Part shown: in pieces, positions 1 to 11,600 of the stretch
How positions within the stretch are numbered: the stretch's first letter is position 1
How the letters are laid out: each line of letters starts with the position of its first letter
Assembly: GCF_023343835.1 (NCBI RefSeq)
Contig: NC_064447.1
Coordinates: 13,145,501-13,209,500, forward strand
Length of the DNA stretch: 64,000 nt
From: Lagopus muta
Lineage: Eukaryota; Chordata; Aves; Galliformes; Phasianidae
Direction: 5' to 3'
The notes under the pieces: model-generated
What the model was told of the DNA's origin: nothing
The model's input: the letters and a program-made list of their open reading frames with translations, nothing else
The model's database searches: none
Made by a program: the position numbers and the translations under genes

Positions 1-3000
1 AGCGCATAGGTGAAAGCTTTGCAGAAAGGTGAACAGTGCCACTCCTCTGTCCCTTCTCTTGCTGCACTTTGCACTTATTTTTGTGTCTTTGCATTAGAAA
101 ACGTTGAAATGCATAAGGCAGTCAGGACAAAAATCTTCTCTTAGCTCCAATCTCTCTGAAACCCTCTGGCGGTACCAGGCCAGGCCCTCCCAACATCTTT
201 CTCCTCCCGTCCCAGGGGAGTCGCGCTGTGCTCTGGCAGGACGAGGCACGCAGTGCTGCCTGGGCACAAATCCAGCTCTCTGGGCTGCTCCCGCTCGTCC
301 CGGGCAGCTCTTTTTCCCTCGGGAGCAGGCTGAGAGGTTGGAGGACGGCCCAGACTCAGCTTTTTCTCTGCTCCCTGGCTTTGAGGAGAGCCTTTGGCTC
401 TTCAATAGAGAGAGCCGATAGCATTTGGCTTCTAGAACTTAAGTGAAACTTGATCCAATATTCTAATTTAGTTAAAAGAAGCCGGTACGTATTGAGAGCT
501 AATTATTTCCATATTTCAGAAAAAGACTGCTGTACAGAAAATAAAAATTATTTCATCTTTTCAGCTTCCAACACTCTGAACATAAAATGGGATCAGTTTT
601 ATTGGCTGAAGTCTGGAGAAAAATATTCAATATGAATAAAAATAGATCATAGTAAAAATGTTTCAGTTTCAATGCTCTAAAGGACAGTTTGGAATTTAGG
701 GGGAAAAAAAAAAGCCTTGTCACTTGGCACCAGGTATAGGGAAACCACAACACACGGCCAAAGCAACCCAAGGTCTGCATCTCTCAGTCGCCCTCTCTTC
801 TCACATTCCTGCTTCCCACCCTTCCTGTTCCTCCGTGATTCCCACTCTTGTTCCCAGTGCATTCCCACACTCTCACTCAGCAATCTTGTTCTGCTCTGTT
901 CTTGCCCTGCTATCAACCACAAAGCTACAGGTACCCACAGCAATTAAAGCTATGGGCTGGTCGTGACGGAGACTGGTGCAGCAAGGAGTTTCTGAGTGGT
1001 AATTCTGGGTACTGGGCACGGACCCTGCTGTGCAGGTTGGAAATGCCGAGGGCACAGGGAGCTCAGCAGCACGGCGGGTCAGTCCTGGCTGCAGGGCATT
1101 GCAGCAGTGTGTGGTAGGGATGTGCTGGGCTGAGGGACTCTGTAGAAACATTTTTTATTGTGAGCAAGTGTGGTGATGCTTTTGTCCAAGGTAAGGAGAT
1201 GAATGCATATGTGCTGTAGTACAAGAACTGGCTGGTGTATCTGGAAGTCTGATTTCTTGATAATTAAAGTTTCTCACCAGCTTCATTGCACTTTATGGCT
1301 AAACTGGTGAGGGTTTCTTCTTCACATCATCTCTGGTGTCAGCCCAAGGAAAGGGATACTCCATGCAGAGCACTTAGGTTATCAGTTAAGAGGGGGCTGC
1401 AAAGCACTTCAATTCAATTTTGCCTACAGATCCTGCCGTGGTCCTGACTTACAGAGGATTTCAGACATTAACAAGAAAAGCCGATTACGAACAAGACAGA
1501 CTGACAGAGCAGCCGCTCTCCTCTCATCTGGTGCTTCAACCCAGCTACCAAGTTCTTGAGCTTCCCTGGGGGATTGATCTCTCTAAGTGGACACAAGCCT
1601 GTTAACTGTCATTTTTGTTGAGCTTCAGCTGCCTAAGAGTAAAGACTTTTTGCTTTGTATTTTTCCATCTCTTTAAAACACAGATAGAGTTTTGCTTGTA
1701 GGACTGAGGCAAGGAGCAGCCCATTATGTATCCAACAGGACCACCTCTGACTATCTTCTATAGGAAAGCCAGCAGGCGCTCACATTTCCATTGGGTGATC
1801 CTAACAGATTCTGCCAATGGAACAGAAATGGAACACTGCTTTTCTCAGGTCTGCAGTGGATTTCTGCAGGCCAGGATGTTACTTCGTGTCTGAAGCACTG
1901 TGTTTATTTTGCCTGCACAAAGGACTTCTCCTATAAGGTAAAGCCCATGCAATAAGCAATCAGAACTCTAACCTCCACTGTGTAAATCACAGTTCACTCT
2001 AATAGCTAGCATAGTAGCAGTGGTGGAAGCCACAGTAGGAGATGCAGACTTTGCTGTTTGTTAATAGCGGCCATTGCACAATGTTCTGCATCATGTTTGT
2101 CTGCTCTGTTAAAGTTATAGGTACACTTCAACTGCTTTGTCATCATTTCCACAAAGCTTCCATCCTAACTATATTTGCCTCTTTAAGTGGCAGACGTGGA
2201 AGCACAACCCAGCTCTAAGCAGGGGTTTGGCTCTGGGGAGCACAGCGAGCAGCCCCGTGCATTACTGCGATTAGCCAACACGGTGCACCTCCGGACACCT
2301 GCAGGCACACTGCCTGCAATCTGCCTAAAGCTCTTCCGAGGAAATTTGCAGCTTACCAACAAAGACCCACAAGGATGAGAGGTGGATGAAATTTCCTGGA
2401 TGGATCATCCTTCACACCCAGCCTCCCCCAGAACTGCTCTCTGCTTTGTTTCTCACAAAGTAGAGGTGCACTACATCGCAGTGCTCTCTTAATGTCTAAT
2501 CACTGGATTCTACTTAAGGTAGTCAACAAACGTTCAGCAGCCTATACTCAGTTAGACAAATGCACACACTTACCAAAAGTATGTTTTGCTGAGAATCCGA
2601 GTCCCAGGACTGTCCACAACAGGTCTTCTATCTTGCAGCCCTTATGTTCGTCACAGGAAGGGCAGGGCTGTCTGCTTATCTATAGAGTCTGAAAGTTTGA
2701 GATAACCATTTTGCTCAAGAAAAATTGTCCTTGCTTAAAACTTACGTAATGAATATGATCGCAATAGTGCTTCATATATATAATATGAACCCAAATAAAA
2801 TCTAACACACGGTAATAGATGAACCAGCAGGACTGAAAAGAAATATCTATGTTTCAGTTGTGTGGCAACTGACACAGCAAAGGGCTGAATCAGAAAGACT
2901 GGAACCAAAGCAACTTAAAAAGCAGGCTTTCAACATCATCCATCGGAGAATTCATCATTATTCTTCATAAGGGGATCTGAGAAATTTAGGTTATATGAGA

Positions 3001-4929
3001 TGAAGTAGGGAAAACTATAACCAAGGTTGGCATGTTGTTGAAGTTCTATGCCCAGAATACTATCTAATGAAGGAGCGCAGTGGAGGATATTGAGTTTATC
3101 ATACATGCATAAACTAAGATCAGCTTCTGTTTAACACGTCTTTAGAAAGGCTATCAGAATACTTTGTTCACACAGCTCTGCTGGCTCTAAAGAGAAAAGC
3201 TGTTTTGTTGGGTGATGCGGAGATTTTTGTCTGGGAGGCATCCCACGATGGACTGTTCTGAAAGATAACAGAACATGTGCAGACAAAAAACACTTCCCAG
3301 CCAAGTGAATATATTGAAGTTGATGAATACCTCAGCTCTGAATGCTTGTAGTTAGCTTCAGTTTCTCTGTATTTCACTTCACTTAAGATATTCCTTTCTC
3401 TCTTCCCTAATCCCACGCTTGAAAGCAGGTTTATAAAGAAGATCACAAGAGTGATCTGCACTGCACATCACTTGTTCTGCAGCTATCCTGTGGCTGCAGA
3501 CAATGCTGAAGTAGAAGAATCTCAACTTTGTCAATGTAGAAACTTTAAAAAAATGTTCCTGTAGCAAAATGTAATTGAGCAGGATGTCCTTGGTGGACTT
3601 CCAAGGGAAGTTTATAACAAGAATTGGTTTCTTGTTGCTAAAGCAAGACCGTAGGTTGTGCTGGAAGAGCCTGTTGCTTTGCAGTGCTTTGAAACCCCGT
3701 TTTTTGATAAATGAATGCTGAAAAACCTCATAGGGTTCTGCTAGGATAGCCGTGTAGTCTCCTGGACTTTTAATAATTGATTAGACTAAGAAAGCAATTT
3801 CACAGAATCATAGAGCAGCTGAGGCTGGGAGGGACCTCTGGAGGGCATGCAATCCACAGCTCTGCTCAGGTAGGGGAGGTGGAACAGGTCGCCCAGGACT
3901 GTCTGTAGTCAGGCTCTGAATTTCCCCAAAGGTGGAGACTCCACAACCTTTTCATTCCATGCAATGTTTTCTAGTGATTTTTATTTACTGTACCTTCTGG
4001 GAAATTGAGCCAACCCTCCAGCTGCACTGAGCTACATACTGCTGATAGTTGTTAGGCAACTAAAACAGCACTCAGGACAGGAGTATAGTTTGGCTATTCA
4101 TGAAAAGAACACCTTGAAGACCATACATACAATTTAAAACATGCAGTCTATTCTACAGAAAGGCCAAAGGGCTTTTGGATCATCAAGATCCAGAGATTCC
4201 TATACTCTGTATCCTTAGTGTTGTCGTCCCTTCTGATAGCGTCTTCGAAACAGCGCAGTATTTGGCAGAGGAGAAGCCATGAGTTTGCCTGATTTTGCTT
4301 GTAGAAGAGGAGTAGGGTCTGCTTTCTCTATCTATTCTCTCTCAAATGTTTTTTGAGAATGCAGGTAGGTACAAAAACAGTTTGGTTACCAACTGGATCC
4401 TAAGTGTGAAAAAACACAATTCGCTCGGAAAGATAAGCAAACAGGAGGGCTTCCCAAGCATAAGGAGCATTGCCAAACCTTGCAAAGCCTATTTTTAGAC
4501 TTGATACAAAGCCAGGGCATTTGGGAGATAGAAGATAAAAAGCATTTCTGCCTAAAGAACGAGTGATTTAAAAAAAGAGGAACCTGATTTTCCACAACTT
4601 TTCTGTGTGTGCAATAAATGGCACACTGTCCACAATGACTGGAAGCTCACTTCATTCCATAGCTGAGAACATGAAAATAAACAACCACCAAACACCCCAA
4701 ACCAAAATCTTATACAGTACAACGGTCTCAAAATCAACACCACAAAAAATCCAGCACAAAACTTTCACCTAATATTGGAGAACTTCCCTTCCAAGTAGGA
4801 GGTTACTATTGCTTGCCCTCCGAGGCACTACAGTATCAACATAAAGGTGCAGATACTGTATATTTAATTAATGCAACATAAATACTGATCGTCTAAATGA
4901 CAAAAAGCACATTTTTTTCCACATCCAAC
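1..4929. other. 3' flanking intergenic DNA of DNAAF5
   Basis: I see no gene here. The open frames are short and overlap on both strands, with no splice context or protein similarity I recognise. The longest, near 94-421, lie in a moderately GC-rich patch and look like chance frames. One CR1 fragment is present at about 3801-3995. In human the next gene beyond the DNAAF5 3' end is SUN1, but no SUN1 exon is visible in this stretch. Confidence 0.7.
3801..3995 (-). repeat. CR1 LINE 3' fragment
   Basis: Read on the plus strand it begins with 'cagaatcatagag' and continues through 'gggagggacctctggagg' and 'ggtggagactccacaacc'. These are hallmark blocks of the reverse complement of avian CR1 3' ends. 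It is therefore a 5'-truncated, diverged CR1 inserted on the minus strand. Its left border is clear and its right border is approximate. Confidence 0.85.
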
Positions 4930-4951
4930 CCTTAATTTAAAAAATGTCAGC

Positions 4952-4957
4952 TTTATT
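4952..4957 (-). terminator. DNAAF5: Distal polyadenylation signal of DNAAF5
   Basis: Canonical AATAAA on the minus strand (TTTATT on the plus strand), about 590 nt after the stop codon. It is followed on the minus strand by a G/T-rich and T-rich stretch, 4898-4940, that suits a downstream element. Confidence 0.65.
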
Positions 4958-5347
4958 CTCAGTCACAAAGCATAATACAATGACAATACAGAACACCCCT
5001 TTGGTGACACCTACTCAGAATATGTCCCTGTGACTGCAGCATAACGAGCACTCAAAACATCACGAAAATTCTGCTGCATTATGCAACACAAGTTTGGCTG
5101 TCTCTATTCCTGGTAAAACAGAGCCTCACCGATGTGACTGCAAAGCCTGAATATCAGCCACAGTCTGAAATACTCCTTGGAAGACCGAATCCTCACTGAA
5201 CAACATCAATATATTTGACATTAGATTATTACTTTCTAAAATAAATGATCTCCCTCAAATAGAAATGGTGTCAAATTCTTGAAAAATATTCCTCTTTTAA
5301 ACCTTTTATCTAGAAAGCTTCCAGTGCAAAGAGAATTAAAACATTGT

Positions 5348-5353
5348 TTTATT
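5348..5353 (-). terminator. DNAAF5: Possible proximal polyadenylation signal of DNAAF5
   Basis: Second canonical AATAAA on the minus strand, about 195 nt after the stop codon. It could support a short 3' UTR isoform. The downstream GT-rich element is less obvious than at the distal signal. Confidence 0.4.
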
Positions 5354-5546
5354 GCTAGTAAATATAAAGAACTGCTCACATGGCAAAGAATGTAGTTGTG
5401 CCAACCTGAGTTATAAATGAGCTAATACTGAACTTCTAGAGAAAAAAAAATCTATTGCTCAGCCTACCTTGAGCAAATGAAACATGAAAGCAATCTGTAT
5501 CAACAGATTCCAAATGCAGCTCACTAAGAAGAGCTGCAGAACTGAT

Positions 5547-5686
5547 TCATAAAGCTGGTTCTCTGGTGGTCTGAATGTGATGCAGTAGTTGTTTACAATA
5601 GACTGGTGTTCGATGCTTATCTACAGCAACTTCAACTTCTCTCACAAGCAGCTCAGGATATAAAGTGCTTCCTTCTTTCAATACTT
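5547..5686 (-). CDS. DNAAF5: DNAAF5 coding exon 13, C terminus and stop
   Basis: The acceptor is TTTTACAG|AAGT. It encodes [35 protein letters not shown] and ends PAL before TGA at 5549-5547. It matches the human C terminus (VLKEGSGLFPDLLVREVE) well. Residues 785-830. Confidence 0.95.
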
Positions 5687-8600
5687 CTGTAAAACAAAAA
5701 TATGGTATAAGAATCATTAGTTGCTTTGTGTTTTTCTATCCACGTTCCCTCAAAGTGGCTGCAGCCTAACCTGGGGGCTGTTGTGCACGTTGAGCAGTCC
5801 TGCTGCCGGCTGCCCTTTCATTTGCTGAGGTTCTGTACATTGACATTGGCATGCTGAACACTGAGTCACACACCAATCAATTCCACAGAATCTGAATAGC
5901 AAGCTGGGATTTGGTCACATCCTGCAATGGATGCATTCATGTCCTGTTTACTGTCTATGCAGAGTTGTGATGCATCAGAAATGCTGATATTCCCACCCTG
6001 GTGAACGCTAGATGAAACATTACATTCTGCATACAGGTGAAAGGTCTGAGCTCCCTATCACCAAAACCCAAAGGAAGGCTCCCAGTGACACCAGCCCACT
6101 CAGAGCAGTCTCTCCTTATCAATACTATTTTCATGTAACACTTGAAAACATTTTTTTTAAAGCATTGTTAAAAATACAAATGACTGAAAATCTTACCTAG
6201 GACTGCATTTTGGGTATCTGGATCTTGGTCATCCAGGTGTATCAACAGCTCTTGGTACAGAAACTCAATGTGACTTTTCATTGCAGATTTCACATCGCTG
6301 TCCTTCAAGCATTTAAACCAGTCAGTTAAGGTGTGAGCAGCGGCCAGTCGTACATCAGCTGATGCATCGTCCAGACGCTTTAAAACCTCTGAAAAGAACA
6401 CATATGTAACCAAAGGGCACGACCAACAGAGAAGTTATCTTCCCTTTTTGTTTCAAAGCATAAATCTATTTTGTAATCACTGGAATTATTCTCTAGCACT
6501 CTACCTAGCTAGCACTATGAATGTCTATTCATTAATTGCAGAAATAGTGCTTCTGTACTCTGTAAAGCACAGTATTTCTGTAAAACATTGCATTTTCAGT
6601 GAACAGATGCATCACAGACTACTTGAACAAGCAAGATGCAAAGATGTGCTTTGCTGATGGTCTGTTTATACGTCTCACCAAAATAAAGACGTTTGTTGTT
6701 AAGACTTCTGCAGTACTGTGTAACAAAACAGTCATTAAGATGCTCAGTTTGGGAAGGGCAGACTTATTTGTTTACATTTCTGAGAACATAAACCCTGTCA
6801 CATAGCATAGATTGTACTTCTCCTGACTAATTGTTTAGCAGTATAACATCACCCTAGTAGGCACTGCAGAGAACAGCTCTGTTTCACAGTACAGCACTGT
6901 AGATTTGGAGCTGCTTTTTTTTTCCTTTTCCTTTTCAAACCAAATCAAGCCAACAAGTCCTGAACAACAACCTGCTATGTATTCAGGTCTATTTATGGCA
7001 CAGTGACACAGTTTGCTCTTGGCTCTCTGAAACTCTGCACGGAGAACAATGCGACCACCATTTATATAATGCATTGCTGCTCTGCTTTCACTATAGTTAG
7101 AACATTATTTCATACGGTCTAAAGTAAGAAGCAATGCAGATGAACCTCTGGTAAGCCTTGCAGACAGTAACACTGACTGAAGTTCCATCTGGTGGTGTGA
7201 TGCATAACAACATCAAGAACACTTAACAATCAATCAGTTCCACTCGGGAGGGAGGGCATCTGAAAATGACATCAACGTATCTGCAGCACAACACCTCTGT
7301 GACAGGAAAGCCTGCAGCTGAAACGCTAACAGAGCAGGGCCTCACAAGAAGCAGGTGCTGCTGGAGTCATGCTCAGCAACAGCCACTGAGGTTCCAGCAC
7401 TTTGATTCTCTAAAATGCACACCTATACTTCACACACTTCACGAAGTCTCACCTAACAGTTTAGAGCTACGTCTTCAGGACATTAAATGGGCTCTCACAG
7501 ACAAAACTGTTGCTAACCATATAGTTTTGTACAACTCTTTTTCCGGTTCCTTAATATCTATAGAATTATTTTATGGAATAAGTACCCGAATAGTTAAAAT
7601 AAACCAGATAAGAGGATATAGAAAGAGCAGCAGAATATATTTATGGGAATAAAAAAGAAGTCAGCATGAAATCTACCCCTGTTTGGAATTCAAACTGTGT
7701 AAAGGCCTTTTTTGCTCCTTACATAGCATTAAAGCCATCACACATCAGTGATATCACACAGACTTGGCATTCCCTAGTCTGTGTTAGTGCTTGCATTGCT
7801 AGCAGCCACAGTGAGCCTGCAGGTGAAGCGGACAGCCTGCACAGTGAATGCACCTGTGCTCCACAACACCTGCAGTGTTACAAACAAAACTACTAGGAAG
7901 TCTCAGGGAGAAGCAATTGTAACTGTACAGTACAGACACATCTCCTCCAAGCCCCAACTCTTATACGTACCAGGGTAAGTCTTGCCAAGCTGGATTTCAT
8001 CAAATTGCCTCCCACAGACTTTTAAAATACCACCAACAATGCGGCAACCCATCAGCCGACTGATCTTAGAGTCCTCGTCCATGGCAGCAATAATCTGGGG
8101 CATCAACACATCCTTGACTTTTAAGATCTAGGATTAATGAGGAAAGCATAGAAGAACAATAGCAGTTCGGTCAGTTTAAAGCACTGTGCTCATTGCTTAT
8201 GTAAGTTATTATTTGGTCCGACAGATCCTGGCTTGCCTAATTAAAAAAACAAGTAATTATACCTAATATACCTATATTATACCTAATATACCTATACCTC
8301 CTGAAGTTACACTGCTCCATTTTTGCCTGGAAGTAAGCTTGGGAAATAAAAACCTACCAATGTATCACACCGTTCATGAGCACTCAGTACATATGCATAT
8401 GAGTTTTCTGAAGCTGATTCAAGCTTTAGACTTACCTGCCTTTTTATTAAAAACAAACAAACAAATACAAAATACAAATCCTGGCAAGACTTTCAATAGT
8501 TTGGAGCTGAAGCAATTTATGTACAGTAGATGGTGCTCTTATTCTAAAAGGAAGTTTTAAAATAAAGACCATTTCAGTGTAACACTCTGGCACAATTCCT

Positions 8601-11600
8601 TATTTGTCTTCCACACGGACATTTTCTGTATGTTGATGCAAAAGGACACGACGTCGCCCACCGATAGAGAAAAGCATTTGAACACAACAGCAGCCTCTGA
8701 TATCTCACATGTGCTTAAGCCCTTTGTTCGATTAAGATCTGTTATTGAGACTGTAAATGTTGAATAACATTTAGCGTGTTCCCAGTGCACCATTTTCAAA
8801 CACCATTTTTGTGAGCAGCTTCAACCCCCCCGATTCCACCGATCCTCCATCACTATGGCACCTTGCATTTCTTTAAGGACACTCCCTGCCAGCTCTCTGC
8901 ATCAGTTTCCATAGATACCCCTCAGGTTCCATCTCAGCTCCTCCTGCCCTTTCCAGAAGTCCTTTAGATGATTTTCCCCAACAGCCCCATGGGCTCCAAG
9001 GCAACAGACAAGCTGTCACTGCCACGTGCCAGCAGCTCCAGTCCCGGCCATGTCAACACTGCACTGATGATGCTCACAATGCTCAGTGTCAGCACTGCTG
9101 TTGTGCCAGGACGAAGCCCTGCAGCATTTTGTGGTGGTGAGCAGAACCCAGCACAGAGCAGGCCCTGGCTCTGCCACCAGGAGCCGTCATACCCTCACTG
9201 CTAATCATTTCACTTGTTACTACTCCATTGCAATTAAATAATTATGAAACCTACGCATCTATTTGAAAACATTACAAACTATAAGGATCTTTTTTTCTTC
9301 TTTGCCTTTATTTTGTTTTCCTGTGCAAGATTTCAGAGTACATTTGATGAAAAAGAGAATTTACCTCTTCTGGTGCAAGCATCTGGCAGTGAATAAGGGC
9401 CCAAAGGCACGACACAGCTGTGGTGCGGATGGCAGCTGCTGTCCTCCCAGCATGCCACTGCAGATTAGGAGCCAGGATGTCTTTTATCACAATCTCCAGG
9501 TAGCTAGGGAACAGCCTGCAGCCAAAAATAAGAAAGCAAAATAAAGGCTCATGAGGAAGTGATAAAGAGACTGACAGGATGCAAAAGAGAATTTTCTGCC
9601 ATAGAAACACAGGCAGAAAAGGAGAAAAAAAGAATCTGTAAAAAAAAAATAATAAATCTTGTCAACATGATTATAACATATGTGATAAGCCCTTCATAAC
9701 TTAATTTTTTGAGGTAATATGTAAGCAAATACCAGACATGCACAGAAAGGAGAGGCCAGACTTCCTCCCACTTCAGATGATGCCCACGACTCACTGCTTA
9801 CCTTCTCTCTGTTTCATTTTCTCTGCCTGCGAGGCTGAGATAACGCTCCACGTGAGTGCTGATAGGATTCATTAATATCTGTAAGGCCTTTTGAGACTGC
9901 CCAGTGAAAACAATTCACAGTGTGAAAAGTATGAATGCCATTGCTGACACCAGAACTGTGACACTGCAGGGAGCACCCCAGATACGTAGCTTTCCCCTGG
10001 TGGAGAAGCCCCATCTGCCTGATCTCTAGGTGGACAACAGAGGCTCCGGCTGTCCACTTCATCCCCATGCCTCACGCAGCAGCTGGCAGCTGCAAAGCAC
10101 ACAGAGCACAGCGCAGTACCTCTCCCTGCTGCTCGACACCTTGTCACAGGAATGCACCTCTGCCACCCATTGCACACAGCTGCAGACGGGAGCCCAGCAC
10201 CTGGCCGCTGCCTGCTCATCGCGGGAAGGAGCAGCGCACGAGGCATCCGGCCGTGCCTCACGCCCAGCAGGTGGCGCATAGGACTCAGTGATAACAACAA
10301 ATCTGTATCCCGATAAACACACAGAAATTCGCCAAAAACCTTCGATTTACTATTTTAAATACGTTTCTCAGAGTTCATAATTCCCAATTAGAAAATTGGC
10401 TAGAAAAAAATATCATTGATGATCACTATCACTCCAAATCTCCTTTTAGTTCCAAGCAGAGGTCAGTTCCATCAGCATCACGTTAACCGTAACTCTGTGC
10501 TGTTTGGGAGAATATTTGTTCTATCACTTTGAAACAGAACTGGGAAAGCAATAGCTGGCAGCTCTCTGACACAATAATGTCAGATTCAAACAAAATTTGA
10601 TGATCATGCAATGGTGCTTGGTGTAATAACTGAAACCCTTCCTATGTAAACTGTTGTGCAGCTGAACAAATCACTGCCAGCAATGAACATGATTTTGTAG
10701 CCAGAACTTACTGTTATTTCACCACACTCTCATCACCATTAAGATGTACCTTTTGCTGCTTCAAATGCAAGTAAATCCTCCTTCTCTCTGCCTTCAAGTC
10801 TCACTGTTATAAATGCTTGTAACTTGATGTTAAATATGAGCCAATTCCACGAGAGGACATACAGTGCTTGTGCTATTGGTGCTCAGAGACATCATTTAGT
10901 GAAGGGCTGTTAGAGAGTTGGGCGAGTATGGTTGGGTTGTGGTTGGACCTGGTGATCTTTAAGGTCTTTTCCAACCTGAGCAATCCTATGATTCTACGTA
11001 GCCCATGCATATAATGATACATAGCTCTGCAAAAAAAAAAAAACCAAACCAAAACCCAAAAATCAAAGCTCTGCTTACCCCTGGGAATTGATGGTCTCAT
11101 TGGCTTTCTGGAGCAACTCTGATAACACAGTGAAAAGTTTTAAGCGCATCTGGGGATCTTTGTTTGGCTGCAGACACGTCTTAAGAATGAGAATAAAGTC
11201 ATGGAGAGCTTCACCTATGACAGGACCTAGAAAACAAACACGTAAGAATACAATCAATTTCTATTCAGATGGTTCATACAGAAGCACTTTAAAATGTGTA
11301 ATATGCCTGGTGTTAAAACAGCATTTAACTTTGCACTCACAGGAAATGCCATGTTTGAAAGGTCAGCCTCAAAACTTGTGTAACAAAATGACTGCAGCCT
11401 TATTATTTCTCCATGTTTACATAAAGCTCCTTTGCATTTGACAAGAGAATCTAAAATGCAGTGAATTTTTACAAGCTACTATTTGAAGCAAAAATATTTT
11501 CCAAATTCATGCTCTGAACTATTAACATTTTCACCTCCTCTGATGAATTCTTTTTTATCACTAACCAAGAAGCTAAGAAATAAGCCCCTAGCTGTCAGCC

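Larger units (their letters stand above)
4930..5546 (-). other. DNAAF5: DNAAF5 3' untranslated region
   Basis: This runs from the TGA at 5549-5547 down to a likely cleavage site about 20 nt past the AATAAA at 4957-4952. The sequence after the signal on the minus strand is GT/T-rich, as expected of a downstream polyadenylation element. A second AATAAA at 5353-5348 could give a shorter UTR of about 200 nt. The exact cleavage position is inferred. Confidence 0.65.
9516..11078 (-). other. DNAAF5: DNAAF5 intron 9
   Basis: 1.56 kb. It holds a GC-rich patch (about 10020-10290) with a consensus CTCF motif and a plus-strand CR1 tail (about 10885-10996). The CR1 tail is followed by a 12-A run. Confidence 0.85.

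Noticed and set aside
94-446. 103- and 105-codon frames at the left edge, considered as a possible SUN1 5' exon
   Set aside because: There is no similarity to SUN1 that I recognise, no CpG island, and frames of equal length lie on both strands.
9872-10322. Overlapping 142-, 87-, 83- and 74-codon frames on both strands in DNAAF5 intron 9
   Set aside because: They coincide with a local GC-rich patch, conflict with each other and resemble no family. The CTCF-type motif is the better explanation for the patch.
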